From: an uncultured Leptotrichia sp. | Lineage (GTDB): Bacteria; Fusobacteriota; Fusobacteriia; Fusobacteriales; Leptotrichiaceae | DNA length: 28,733 nt | Reading direction: 5' to 3' | NCBI GenBank assembly: GCA_938017765.1 | Contig: CALIJH010000092.1 | Coordinates: 1-28,733, forward strand | Part shown: one piece after another, positions 1-8,719 of the stretch | Position numbering within the stretch: position 1 is the first letter of the stretch | Layout of the letters: each line of letters starts with the position of its first letter | Position numbers and translations under genes: made by a program | The notes under the pieces: generated by a model | Databases searched by the model: none | Told to the model about the DNA's origin: nothing | What the model saw: only the letters and a program-made list of their open reading frames with translations

Positions 1-41
1 CTTATGAAAGTCAAATACGGTTTTGTTTCTTCTAAATTCAT
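1..41 (-). CDS. start of a truncated gene at the window edge
   Basis: A minus-strand ATG at position 41 opens a frame that runs off the window after 13 codons (MNLEETKPYLTFI). A good GAAAGGAG ribosome binding site lies upstream, but the spacing is long (about 14 bases). An in-frame stop lies two codons upstream of this ATG, so no longer start is possible in this frame. A second frame is also open across the fragment but lacks a usual start codon. Too little is visible to name a product. It reads in the same direction as the V-ATPase operon, after the foldback repeat. Confidence 0.3.
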   Translation of the reverse strand, partial: MNLEETKPYLTFI

Positions 42-112
42 CTGTTACTGTTTTTCTCCTTTCAATTTTTACATTTTAGTATATCATATCATTCATTATT
101 TTCAAATATATA

Positions 113-260
113 TTGAAATAAAATTGTAGAAAAATATTTAAAACTAAAAAATACATCTATTCATTTAACAAAATTTTATTCATAAAAAATATTTTTTGCT
201 ATTTTTTTTATATTTTTTATTTTAAATCTTGAAAAATTTCATAAATGTATTTTTTATATT
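113..260. repeat. intergenic foldback repeat, copy 1
   Basis: This AT-rich imperfect palindrome follows the stop of ntpD. It shares its arm sequences with the larger element at 22438-22700. The 20-mer ATTCATTTAACAAAATTTTA at 159-178 is identical to 22506-22525. The stretch at 229-246 (TTGAAAAATTTCATAAAT) differs at one base from 22630-22647, and AAATAAAA.TGTAG at 116-129 matches 22478-22491. The right arm read in reverse complement aligns roughly with the left arm around TAAAAAATACAT, so the transcript can fold back. It is the only terminator-like structure seen after the ntp operon. The ends are approximate. Confidence 0.55.
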
Positions 261-271
261 TTTTAAATTAC

Positions 272-916
272 TTAAGCTTCTTTTTTAGCCATCATATCTT
301 TGACTTTCATAAGTCTTGTAATACTTCCACGTTCATTTTCATCAAGTTTCATCTGTATAAATCTTATTGTTTCCTGAAGTTGCGGTATTGTCATATACTC
401 CAGAGCATTTACACGCCGTCTTGTTTTTTCGACTTCATCAGCCATAAGCTGACAGGCTTTTTCCACTTCGGCAAGCTCGAGTAAATCATTCATTACTTTG
501 TTCAAACCGTCAATGGCATCGTCCAAATCCGCCGATGTCTGAGCATATCCATAAGGATAAATGGAAGTTTCTTTTCCCTCATTATTTCTTATAAAATTCA
601 TTTCAGGCACGTGAACACTCATAATATTTTTTCTTTTAATTTCCACACCTATTTCCTCATTGGAGTATATAATTGCATTTTCAAGCATTTCATCAGACAT
701 AACTCCCCTTGCCAGCAAGAAATCCTTAAATGAATTCTGCAATTTTCCTTCAACCTTTTCACGCAGCTTTTTATTCATCTTTACCATTTCTATGAACTGT
801 CTCATTAATTCGTCCTGTTTATCCTTGAGCAATTTATGACCTCTTACCGCTGTTTTCAGACGTATTTTCAGCCTTGTCAGTTCCATACGGGTAGGATTTA
901 CATTTAACTTTGCCAT
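272..916 (-). CDS. ntpD: V-type ATPase subunit D (central stalk)
   Basis: This is the central rotor shaft of the soluble V1 sector, which couples ATP turnover in the A3B3 head to rotation of the membrane ring. The 214-residue protein has the family length. It begins MAKLNVNPTRMELTRLKIRLKTA, a typical subunit D N-terminus, and is predicted to form two long helices at its ends (roughly residues 1-65 and 140-210), as expected for a coiled-coil shaft. It is the last gene of the operon. Its start lies 2 bases after the ntpB stop, and its ribosome binding site (AGGAG) lies within the last ntpB codons, which implies translational coupling. No eukaryote-like H or J gene follows it. Confidence 0.95.
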   Translation of the reverse strand: MAKLNVNPTRMELTRLKIRLKTAVRGHKLLKDKQDELMRQFIEMVKMNKKLREKVEGKLQNSFKDFLLARGVMSDEMLENAIIYSNEEIGVEIKRKNIMSVHVPEMNFIRNNEGKETSIYPYGYAQTSADLDDAIDGLNKVMNDLLELAEVEKACQLMADEVEKTRRRVNALEYMTIPQLQETIRFIQMKLDENERGSITRLMKVKDMMAKKEA

Positions 917-918
917 AA

Positions 919-2298
919 CTATTCATCTCCTGTAGGCAAATATTTTTCCAAATATTCATCTCTAATTCTTTTCAACTCTGTTCTTGGCAATATTTTTAAC
1001 AATTCCCACCCTAAACTTAATGTTTCTTCTATAGTTCTGTTTTTTTCAAAGCCTTGAGCTACATACTGTTCTTCAAAAGCCGTAGTAAACTTCACAAAAG
1101 CTTTGTCCGTATCGGATAATGCAGATTCTCCCAATATTACTGCCAGCTCTTTAGCTTCTTTTCCCGTAGCATAGGCGGCAAATAACTGGTTCATAGTATC
1201 CGCATGGTCTTCTCTTGTTTTATTTTTACCTATACCTTTATCTTTCAATCTCGAAAGAGACGGCAAAACATCTATAGGCGGCATAAGGTTTTGTTTATAT
1301 AAATCCCTTGATAATATTATCTGCCCTTCTGTTATATATCCTGTCAAATCAGGAATCGGATGAGTTTTATCATCTTCAGGCATTGTAAGTATAGGTATCT
1401 GAGTTATCGACCCTTCTTTACCTTTTATTCTTCCTGCTCTTTCATAAATTGTAGACAAATCCGTATACAGATAACCTGGATATCCACGTCTTCCCGGCAC
1501 TTCTTTTCTCGCTGCCGACACTTCACGGAGAGCCTCACAATAGTTAGTCAGATCAGTAAGAATTACAAGAACGTGCATTCCTTTTTCAAAAGCAAGATAT
1601 TCAGCACACGTAAGTGCCATTCTCGGAGTTGCTATCCTTTCGATAGCAGGGTCATCGGCAAGGTTCATAAATAATACTGCCCTGTCTATAGCTCCTGTTT
1701 TTGTAAAATCATCAATGAAAAATTGTGCTTCTTCAAAAGTAATTCCTATCGCACCGAATACAACGGCAAATTTTGACCCTGAACCTAAAACTTTTGCCTG
1801 TCTTGCTATCTGTGCGGCAAGTTCCGCATGAGGCAATCCTGACCCTGAAAATATGGGTAATTTCTGCCCCCTTACTAATGTATTCAGTCCGTCAATGGAA
1901 GAAACTCCTGTTTGAATAAATTCTGACGGATAATCTCTCGCAACGGGATTTATCGCTACTCCATTTATATCCAAACTTTTTTCAGGTATGATTTTCGGTC
2001 CGTTATCTTTCGGTCTTCCCAGTCCGTCAAATATTCTTCCTATCATATCTTCAGAAACCCCTAATGATAAAGGCTTTCCTAAAAATCTAACTTTTGAATC
2101 TTTTAAATTTATTCCTGAAGAGCTTTCAAAGAGCTGCACCATAGCTTTATCGCCATTTACTTCCAGTACTCTTCCACGTCTAAGCTCTCCCGTCTGAGTT
2201 TCTATTTCCACAAGTTCTTCGTATTTTACGCCTTCAACTCCTTCAACTATCATCAAAGGACCCACTATTTCAGTAATAGTTTTATATTCTTTAAGCAT
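919..2298 (-). CDS. ntpB: V-type ATPase subunit B (non-catalytic head subunit)
   Basis: This subunit alternates with subunit A in the A3B3 hexamer and contributes to the nucleotide interface without being the main catalytic site. The 459-residue protein shows the family N-terminus (MLKEYKTITEIVGPLMIVEGV). In the position of a Walker A loop it has SGSGLPHAELAAQIARQA, which is characteristic of B subunits. It also has ITEGQIILSRDLY and IYPPIDVLPSLSR-like (MPPIDVLPSLSR) segments. The start is set at the ATG at 2298, preceded by GGGAGG; six upstream codons are open but have no such site. The start overlaps the end of ntpA by 8 bases (ATGCTTAA). Confidence 0.96.
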   Translation of the reverse strand: MLKEYKTITEIVGPLMIVEGVEGVKYEELVEIETQTGELRRGRVLEVNGDKAMVQLFESSSGINLKDSKVRFLGKPLSLGVSEDMIGRIFDGLGRPKDNGPKIIPEKSLDINGVAINPVARDYPSEFIQTGVSSIDGLNTLVRGQKLPIFSGSGLPHAELAAQIARQAKVLGSGSKFAVVFGAIGITFEEAQFFIDDFTKTGAIDRAVLFMNLADDPAIERIATPRMALTCAEYLAFEKGMHVLVILTDLTNYCEALREVSAARKEVPGRRGYPGYLYTDLSTIYERAGRIKGKEGSITQIPILTMPEDDKTHPIPDLTGYITEGQIILSRDLYKQNLMPPIDVLPSLSRLKDKGIGKNKTREDHADTMNQLFAAYATGKEAKELAVILGESALSDTDKAFVKFTTAFEEQYVAQGFEKNRTIEETLSLGWELLKILPRTELKRIRDEYLEKYLPTGDE

Positions 2299-4063
2299 TA
2301 GATATACCTCCCTCACTTATAAGGTTGTCGATTTCTTTTGTTATCTCTTCAGAAATATTGTCTATTTTATCCAATTCTTCCTCAGGGAGATATTTTGCTC
2401 TGGCTATTTTTTCTCTGACAGGCATTTCCGAAATTTCTTTTAAATAAGCTCCCGAATCGAGTCCTCTCAATCCTTCATCGTAAAATTTCAGTACCAAATC
2501 CAACATTTTATCCTGTTTGGACAGCGAAGTATAAGTATCTGATTCCATAAAAGCGTTCTGTTGCAAATAATCCTCTCTTATGGATTTAGCTACTTCCAGT
2601 TTCAGCTGGTCTTTTTCAGATAAAGTATCCCTACCTACCAGTCTTACTATTTCCTGTAAGCTTGACTCTTCCTGTAACAATGTCATCGCTCTCTGTCTGT
2701 TTCGGGAAAATTTAGGGCCTATATTTTTATCCATCCATCCGTCTACTTTCGTTTGATACAGTGAGTAGGAGTTCAGCCAGTTTATAGCCGGAAAGTGTCT
2801 TCTGTAAGCAAGATTTGCATCAAGTCCCCAGAAAACTTTAACTATTCTAAGAGTAGCCTGCGATACGGGTTCGGAAATATCCCCACCCGGAGGCGAAACT
2901 GCTCCTATAACTGTCAATGCTCCTTCTCTGCCGTCAGAACCGAGGCATATTACTTTTCCCGATCTTTCATAAAAATCAGCAGCCCTTGAACCTAAATAAG
3001 CAGGATATCCCTCATCACCGGGCATTTCCTCAAGACGTCCCGACATCTCACGGAGTGCTTCCGCCCATCTCGATGTGGAATCTGCCATTATCGCTACTGA
3101 ATATCCCATATCTCTAAAATATTCGGCAATAGTTATTCCTGTATATATACTTGCTTCCCTTGCAGCAACAGGCATATTTGAAGTATTTGCTATAAGCACT
3201 GTCCTCTTCATCAATGACTGTCCTGTATTAGGGTCTATTATTTCAGGAAACTCCATAAGAACATCTGTCATTTCATTTCCTCGTTCTCCGCAACCTACAT
3301 ATACTATGATTTGAGCATCAGCCCATTTTGCAAGCTGATGTTGTACTACCGTTTTTCCTGAACCGAAAGGACCGGGAACGCAAGCTGTCCCTCCTTTAGT
3401 TACAGGAAAAAACGTATCTATTACTCTCTGTCCTGTAATCAGAGGAGCTTCAGGGTTTAATTTCTGTTTGTATTTTCTTCCACGACGTACAGGCCATTTT
3501 TGCATCATTTGTATATTTACATCGCCTTTATCCGTTTCAACAACTGCCACAGTATCAGTAACTGTAAAATTTCCTTTTTGGATAGACTTTATTTTCCCGT
3601 TTACTCCGAGAGGTATCATTATTTTATGACTTATAACCGAAGTTTCCTGGACTGTACCTATTATATCTCCGGCTTCAACTTTATCTCCGACTTTCATAAC
3701 AGGCTCAAAATCCCATTTCTTTTCCCTGTTTAATGACGGAACTTCTACCCCTTTATTCAAATAATCTCCTGCAACTTCCTGAAATTCTTTCAAAGGTCTT
3801 TGTATACCGTCAAACATTGCTTCCAAAAGCCCCGGACCTAATTCTACGCTCAAAGGCTCTCCAGTGGAATATACAGGCTCTCCGGGACCTATTCCTACAG
3901 TCTCCTCGTATACCTGTATCGAAGCTTTATCGCCTCTCATTTCGATTATTTCTCCTATCAGTTTATTATCAGAAACCCTCACGACATCATAAACATTTGC
4001 TTCGTCCATTCCTTCTGCAACTACGAGAGGACCTGATACTTTTATAATTTTTCCTACTTTCAA
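2291..4063 (-). CDS. ntpA: V-type ATPase catalytic subunit A
   Basis: This is the catalytic ATP-hydrolysing subunit of the V1 head. Read from a TTG start at 4063 it is 590 residues (E. hirae NtpA is about 593). The N-terminus MKVGKIIKVSGPLVVAEGM matches the family exactly. TTG is preferred because AAGGAG lies 7 bases before it; the open frame extends 15 codons further up to an ATG but without family similarity. The P-loop GPFGSGKT is at residues 231-238. A-type features include the long non-homologous insert (about residues 110-190) and the DSTSRWAEALREMSGRLEEMPGDEGYP region. The gene lies between ntpG and ntpB and is probably co-translated with ntpB through the 8-base overlap. Confidence 0.97.
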   Translation of the reverse strand: MKVGKIIKVSGPLVVAEGMDEANVYDVVRVSDNKLIGEIIEMRGDKASIQVYEETVGIGPGEPVYSTGEPLSVELGPGLLEAMFDGIQRPLKEFQEVAGDYLNKGVEVPSLNREKKWDFEPVMKVGDKVEAGDIIGTVQETSVISHKIMIPLGVNGKIKSIQKGNFTVTDTVAVVETDKGDVNIQMMQKWPVRRGRKYKQKLNPEAPLITGQRVIDTFFPVTKGGTACVPGPFGSGKTVVQHQLAKWADAQIIVYVGCGERGNEMTDVLMEFPEIIDPNTGQSLMKRTVLIANTSNMPVAAREASIYTGITIAEYFRDMGYSVAIMADSTSRWAEALREMSGRLEEMPGDEGYPAYLGSRAADFYERSGKVICLGSDGREGALTVIGAVSPPGGDISEPVSQATLRIVKVFWGLDANLAYRRHFPAINWLNSYSLYQTKVDGWMDKNIGPKFSRNRQRAMTLLQEESSLQEIVRLVGRDTLSEKDQLKLEVAKSIREDYLQQNAFMESDTYTSLSKQDKMLDLVLKFYDEGLRGLDSGAYLKEISEMPVREKIARAKYLPEEELDKIDNISEEITKEIDNLISEGGISNA

Positions 4064-4111
4064 TGAACATCTCCTTCTTTCTCCAAGTATTTGAAGTCTT
4101 GATTTCAAGTT

Positions 4112-4420
4112 TTAAAATATATTTGAACCTATCGCTTTTTCTACATAATCATTAATTTTCTTCATTCCTGTTCCTAAACTTCCCTGATTATTAGGTATAA
4201 GTATTATCGCAGGAAGTAGCTCTTTGTTATATCTTTCGACAGTTTCCTCAACCAGTTCGGCAATCTGTTCCGTTACAAATATAATGCCATATTTATCGCT
4301 TGCCATTCTGTCTATAGTTCTTCTTGCTTCCTCTTTTTCAGCTACAGGATACACGTCCACACCTAATGCTCTGAATGCCAGTATCGAATCTTTATCGCCC
4401 ACAACACCGATTTTATGCAT
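4112..4420 (-). CDS. ntpG: V-type ATPase subunit F (ntpG in E. hirae)
   Basis: Subunit F is a small Rossmann-like protein bound to the central stalk with subunit D. From the ATG at 4420 it is 102 residues and begins MHKIGVVGDKDSILAFRALGV, the family signature. It also has the IIFVTEQIAE motif and ends in the flexible tail expected. A GTG three codons upstream (4429) is possible and sits closer to an AAAGG site. The ATG is favoured because it gives an ATGCATAA overlap with the ntpC stop, the same 8-base arrangement as between ntpA and ntpB, and the best match to the family N-terminus. Confidence 0.93.
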   Translation of the reverse strand: MHKIGVVGDKDSILAFRALGVDVYPVAEKEEARRTIDRMASDKYGIIFVTEQIAELVEETVERYNKELLPAIILIPNNQGSLGTGMKKINDYVEKAIGSNIF

Positions 4421-5414
4421 ATGTATCACGCAACCTTTCTTTTACTTTCTCCGAATTTATATTATTAATCTTACTTACCATTATCATTCTTATGGCATTT
4501 ATTTCCCTTTCCTTTGCCACTAAATAGGCAAATAGAGGTTCAGGACCGAATACAGTATATTTCGACTCCTTATTCAACGCCAACAGATAATTATCGGATA
4601 TTTTCTCAAGCTCGGACAGTCTCCCGCTTTCACTGAAAGCTTCCATTCCTTTCATCAGATAAGTTCCTATTTTTTCTCTTCTGAAATTATTGGCTATGGT
4701 TTCAGGACTGTCATTCAAAGAAGAAATTACTTTTCCTTTCGAAATTTGTCCACCTTCATGGATTACATTTTCCAAAAATTTAAAATCTTTATTTTGTTTT
4801 TTTGCTCTTAATAAAGTTATTACATTCTGAAAATCAATAAGACCCTGAACATAATCTTTCAATATTTCAGCATCTATATTACCTGCTATTCTCAATAAAT
4901 GGGAATAATAATATTTATCAGCTATCAAATCTATCCTTTGAGGATCTTTATTTTCGGCAAAATCATTTTCAGCTTCATTGATTACTTTTACAAATTCTTC
5001 GGGCAAATCATTATAAATTTTTGTATCAAAATCAGATTTTAATCTGCTTATTTTTACAGTCCCTGCATCCATAAGCAAATTTGAAAAATCTTTTTCCGCC
5101 AGTTTTCCTCTAAGTAAAACTTTTAAATTATGATAATCGTATTTTAGAGAAAGAATATCGACTATTTCGCTATCTTTGGACATTTCCCTTATCAGTGAAA
5201 ATACTCTTTCAGTTTCTCTTTTCAATATTTTCTCATAATTTCTGCTCTCTGTAATATCTGTCATATTTTGGGAATATTCTGTCTCTCCCAATAATTTGAA
5301 TACTTCATCGGGAGTTTCAGCTTCTATCATTCTTTCCAATTTATTTTTAGTTAAAAGTTTTTTTTCCAAGACTCTTACAGTTACGACACTATGTCCGTAA
5401 TCCATTCTATTCAT
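4413..5414 (-). CDS. ntpC: V-type ATPase subunit C (d-type, stalk to ring adaptor)
   Basis: This funnel-shaped subunit seats the central stalk on the membrane ring (d subunit of eukaryotic V-ATPase; NtpC of E. hirae). The 333-residue length agrees with the family (about 335). It is all-helical and begins MNRMDYGHSVVTVRVLEKKLLTK, with the DYGYxNARVR-like opening. The late segment PEPLFAYLVAKEREINAIRMIMVSK is diagnostic of the family. The start at 5414 is supported by AAGGGAG 7 bases upstream. The 3' end overlaps ntpG by 8 bases. Confidence 0.93.
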   Translation of the reverse strand: MNRMDYGHSVVTVRVLEKKLLTKNKLERMIEAETPDEVFKLLGETEYSQNMTDITESRNYEKILKRETERVFSLIREMSKDSEIVDILSLKYDYHNLKVLLRGKLAEKDFSNLLMDAGTVKISRLKSDFDTKIYNDLPEEFVKVINEAENDFAENKDPQRIDLIADKYYYSHLLRIAGNIDAEILKDYVQGLIDFQNVITLLRAKKQNKDFKFLENVIHEGGQISKGKVISSLNDSPETIANNFRREKIGTYLMKGMEAFSESGRLSELEKISDNYLLALNKESKYTVFGPEPLFAYLVAKEREINAIRMIMVSKINNINSEKVKERLRDTYA

Positions 5415-5437
5415 GCACTTTCTCCCTTATTTTGTTA

Positions 5438-5989
5438 TTAAAAGAGAAGTTTTGAAATTTCAACTTCCAATTCATCTCTCATAAAATCCAGTTTAACCTC
5501 AAAAGTATAGTTTTCCTGAATTCCATTTTCTTCAATTACAAATCCTGAATTTACAAATTCATTTTCCTCTACTTTTATGTTTGGAAATTTTTCTTTTACT
5601 TTATTTAGATATTCTTTTTTGACTATCAATTTTTTATTTCCGTTAAATGAAGAAACATCTATATTTTTGGAAATATAATCAAGATAATCATTTTCATTCA
5701 TATTTACGAGTTTTTCTTTCAGTTTGAATATTACTTTATCTATAGCGGTTTGCTTTGCTTTGAGTTTATCATCTCTTGCTTTCAGATTAGCTCCCGATTT
5801 TATTCTTTCCGAAAGAAGCTCTCTTTCCCTTTTTCCTGTTTCGAGTATATTATCTTTTTTAGTATATGCTTTCTTCATACCCGATTTATATTTTTCGTCA
5901 GCCGTTTCTTTTGCTTTTCGTTCTATTTCAGCTGCCTTTTCTTTAGCATCATTTATAATCTTTGATGTTAAATTATCCAAATTAGACAT
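5438..5989 (-). CDS. ntpE: V-type ATPase subunit E (peripheral stalk)
   Basis: This is a peripheral stalk (stator) subunit that pairs with the G/H-type subunit encoded by the first gene of the operon. It is 183 residues long. The first 100 or so residues are a charged helix rich in Lys, Glu and Ala (INDAKEKAAEIERKAKETAD). It is followed by a smaller globular C-terminal domain with VKKEYLNKVKEKFPNI and a GFVIEENGIQENYTFEVKLD segment typical of subunit E (a GG.v....g.i..d.tf-like pattern). The ribosome binding site is AAGGATGTG. It sits between ntpK and ntpC as in E. hirae. Confidence 0.9.
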   Translation of the reverse strand: MSNLDNLTSKIINDAKEKAAEIERKAKETADEKYKSGMKKAYTKKDNILETGKRERELLSERIKSGANLKARDDKLKAKQTAIDKVIFKLKEKLVNMNENDYLDYISKNIDVSSFNGNKKLIVKKEYLNKVKEKFPNIKVEENEFVNSGFVIEENGIQENYTFEVKLDFMRDELEVEISKLLF

Positions 5990-6068
5990 TTTTTCACATC
6001 CTTAATTTTATATTTTATTGCTTTTATACCGTATTTCACATCATCTTCAGATAATTAATGAATATCTT

Positions 6069-6551
6069 TTAACTAAATGATACTGCCGATAAAAGCATAA
6101 TTGATACGACGAATGCTAATAATGCATAAGTTTCAACCATTACGGCATAAACTATACCTTTTGTTGACTGCTCTTCATTTTTAGCCAATAAACTTATCCC
6201 TGAAGCCGCAACTCTTCCTTGTGCTATTGCTGAACCGTATCCTGCTAATGCCACAGGCAGACAAGCCATTAATATATACACACCTTCAGCTATACTCATT
6301 CCGGGTTTCAGTTTAGTCAGTACCATAAGTCCGATAACAAATCCGTATAATCCCTGTGTTCCCGGCAATAACTGTAATACTAATGATTTACCAAATTTTT
6401 CAGGCTCTTCAACCATAAGTCCTGCTGCCACTTCTCCAACTATTCCGACTCCTTTTGCTGACCCTATACCGGATAAAAATACTGCTGTTGCTGCTCCTAA
6501 AGAAGCAAAAATAACTCCACCATATTGTCCAAATAATGTTGATAAATTCAT
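6069..6551 (-). CDS. ntpK: V-type ATPase subunit K (proteolipid rotor ring), Na+-type
   Basis: This is the membrane rotor subunit that carries the translocated ion. The 160-residue protein is a fused double hairpin with four transmembrane helices. The ion-binding Glu is at position 140 in VMVETYALLAF. Counting against E. hirae NtpK (Na+ ligands L61, T64, Q65, Q110, E139), the corresponding residues here are L62, T65, Q66 (in LLPGTQGLYG), Q111 (IAQGRVAA) and E140. All five are present, each offset by one. Na+ rather than H+ translocation is inferred from this. The gene has a strong AGGAGG site and a 197-base leader with a large hairpin, consistent with separately raised expression of a multi-copy subunit. 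Confidence 0.96.
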   Translation of the reverse strand: MNLSTLFGQYGGVIFASLGAATAVFLSGIGSAKGVGIVGEVAAGLMVEEPEKFGKSLVLQLLPGTQGLYGFVIGLMVLTKLKPGMSIAEGVYILMACLPVALAGYGSAIAQGRVAASGISLLAKNEEQSTKGIVYAVMVETYALLAFVVSIMLLSAVSFS

Positions 6552-6698
6552 TTTTTTCCTCCTAAAATTTTTATTTTTTTATTTTATTTTTAAATTTTAT
6601 AATATCTCAATAATTTTAAAATAATTACAAACTAAGTAATTATGAAATTTCTAATTGATGTTATTTTATAGATCATTTCAAAAGTATTCTTTATATTT

Positions 6699-6741
6699 TT
6701 TCAGTTTTTATCTTTAAAGAACAGAAAAATAAGAACTGAAA
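6699..6741 (-). other. long hairpin between ntpI and ntpK
   Basis: Starting 8 bases after the ntpI stop, the minus-strand RNA can form an 8-bp stem (TTTCAGTT with AACTGAAA), one C-A mismatch, then a second 8-bp stem (TTATTTTT with AAAGATAA, one G-U pair) closed by a 9-base loop. No clean run of U follows, so it does not look like an efficient terminator. It could be a partial terminator, or a structure that marks mRNA processing and protects the downstream ntpK message. Confidence 0.55.
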
Positions 6742-6748
6742 CTTAATT

Positions 6749-8716
6749 TTAATCTTCCAAATTTATATACTTGCTTTCTGTTCTGAAATTTTTAAACGGT
6801 TTTCCTCCACCTTCATAAAATTTCCCAAAAAATTCAACATATATAAGTCTTGAAGTATGAACATAAGCTCCAAGGAATGAAAGAAACAGATTAAACAAAT
6901 GTCCTCCTATGAGTATCACAGGTACAAGCAATAGACCGAACCAGTTTCCTCCGAGCATCGCAGCCATCATATTCATCGCCTGTGCAATAAATCCGCCTGA
7001 TAGCCCTAATGCCATAAGTCTGGAATAAGAAACCAGATCTCCTACATATCCCGATATCCCATATAGGCTGTACAATCCTCCGCCAAGCTTTGCTCCAATA
7101 CCTTTAGCATCTCTTCCTCCCGTAAAGATAATTCCGACCATTCCTATAATCATTATCCACATTGCCACATTTGTAACAACAGGAGAAAGTTTCATCATTG
7201 AAAAAATCAGATAAACTATGCCTCCACTGAGTGCCATATACCAGAAACCTACGTCATATAAAGCGTCCAAAGGTTTCCCGTCTTTAAATAGGAGATACGC
7301 TTTGAGTGCCATTCCGAAAAATAGATGTATTAGCCCAAAAGCCATAGAGCCTACTAACAGTTTCTGAAATTCCGTTGCAGGGTTTATCAGTCTCCATAGT
7401 CCCGGTATCTCATATCCGAAATACGAGCCGTAAAGAACTCCCCATATTATCACTGAAAAACTTAAATAAAAGAAAAATTGCACAAACAGTCTTGTCTTTT
7501 TATTTAAATTTACAAATTTCAGTACAAATATCGTTCCCAATAATAAGACTAATCCATACCCCGCATCAGCTCCCATCATTCCGAAAAATACTATATAAAA
7601 AGGAGTTAAAAATGGAGTAGGGTCAATTTCATTATATCTCGGACAGGCATACATTTCTGTCAGGCTTTCAAATGCACTGACAACTTTACTATTTTTTAAT
7701 TTTACAGGTACACTTTCATCATTTCTGTCAGCTTCTTCAAAATTGATATAATAATTTTCATGCGTTATATCTTTTATAATTTTTTCAAATTCATTCTTTT
7801 TAGCCGTAGGTATCCAACCACTTATGACACATGTGTTTTGAGTCTTGGCCATTTTTTCAGTTTCCGTAATTCTGAGTTTTTTATTTCTCAGATACTCATA
7901 AACTGCTTCTAAATTGCTCAATTCTCCGTCATAACTTTTTATTTTATCTTTTATACCATGTTTCTCATCTTTTAACTGCTGAATTTCCGTTTTTAGTATT
8001 GAAATATAATTTTTAGGTACTATATTCAGATTGAGTTCTGCTATGTTGAAACTCGTTTCCTTGAATACTTCTGAAAGTTTTTCTTTTTCATCATTATTTT
8101 TATCGGAAATAACTAAATAATATACATCGTCTTTAGTAACTTTCAATTCTTCATAATAGGTTCTCTCAAGCTCCGATATTTTAGAGATAAAAGTTCCTTT
8201 CAGTTTATTGGGAACTGTCCCAAGATAAGTGTCGACCGTTTTCAAGCTCTTCAATTCTTCAGGATTTATATCCAGATTCTCCCATAAAGATATATTATCA
8301 AGCTCATTGTATTTTTTTGATATTTTTGAATGCACATCTTCCAAACTTGAACCCAATTCTTTCAGCTTTTGACAAATTTCCTTCCAATCATATGCAGCTA
8401 CTTTTTTTGTCAGTTCCTCAAAAGTATAGTTATCATTTCCTTTCATTACCGATTTTATATTTTTTTTAATTACTCGGTATCTTTTGAGCAATTTTATTGA
8501 ATAATCAACTGAATAAAGTCTTTCTTCTATTCTTGTCAGTTCTTCGTTATTAATAATCCTGCTCAAAGATTTTTCCTCATTTTGATTTTCAATTTCATCT
8601 TCGGCATTAATGTCAATGAAACTTACCTCGTTAAATTTTTGAAGACCTTTAAGAATTTTAGCTCTCTGTAAGTCAAAAGCAATCAAATTAAACTTACTCA
8701 TTTTAACTATTGCCAT
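6749..8716 (-). CDS. ntpI: V-type ATPase subunit I (a-subunit, ion channel stator)
   Basis: This is the membrane stator that forms the ion half-channels beside the K ring. It is 655 residues. The N-terminal half (about 1-368) is cytoplasmic and rich in coiled coil. The C-terminal half begins at PTPFLTPFYIVFFGMMGADAGYG and contains several transmembrane helices. The conserved Arg-bearing helix reads VSYSRLMALGLSGGFIAQAMN. The family end motif YVEFFGKFYEGGGKPF is present. Its start is 3 bases after the ntpF stop. The ribosome binding site (GAGAGGA) lies rather far upstream (about 14 bases), suggesting coupling to the preceding gene. Confidence 0.96.
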   Translation of the reverse strand: MAIVKMSKFNLIAFDLQRAKILKGLQKFNEVSFIDINAEDEIENQNEEKSLSRIINNEELTRIEERLYSVDYSIKLLKRYRVIKKNIKSVMKGNDNYTFEELTKKVAAYDWKEICQKLKELGSSLEDVHSKISKKYNELDNISLWENLDINPEELKSLKTVDTYLGTVPNKLKGTFISKISELERTYYEELKVTKDDVYYLVISDKNNDEKEKLSEVFKETSFNIAELNLNIVPKNYISILKTEIQQLKDEKHGIKDKIKSYDGELSNLEAVYEYLRNKKLRITETEKMAKTQNTCVISGWIPTAKKNEFEKIIKDITHENYYINFEEADRNDESVPVKLKNSKVVSAFESLTEMYACPRYNEIDPTPFLTPFYIVFFGMMGADAGYGLVLLLGTIFVLKFVNLNKKTRLFVQFFFYLSFSVIIWGVLYGSYFGYEIPGLWRLINPATEFQKLLVGSMAFGLIHLFFGMALKAYLLFKDGKPLDALYDVGFWYMALSGGIVYLIFSMMKLSPVVTNVAMWIMIIGMVGIIFTGGRDAKGIGAKLGGGLYSLYGISGYVGDLVSYSRLMALGLSGGFIAQAMNMMAAMLGGNWFGLLLVPVILIGGHLFNLFLSFLGAYVHTSRLIYVEFFGKFYEGGGKPFKNFRTESKYINLED

Positions 8717-8719
8717 TAC

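Noticed and set aside
245..484. Plus-strand open frame across the end of ntpD
   Set aside because: It lies mostly antisense to ntpD and reads as Phe/Ser/Tyr-rich low-complexity protein, the usual shadow of an AT-rich gene, with no ribosome site.
3733..4047. Plus-strand 104-codon frame opposite ntpA
   Set aside because: It is fully antisense to a strongly conserved gene, with no similarity or ribosome binding site.
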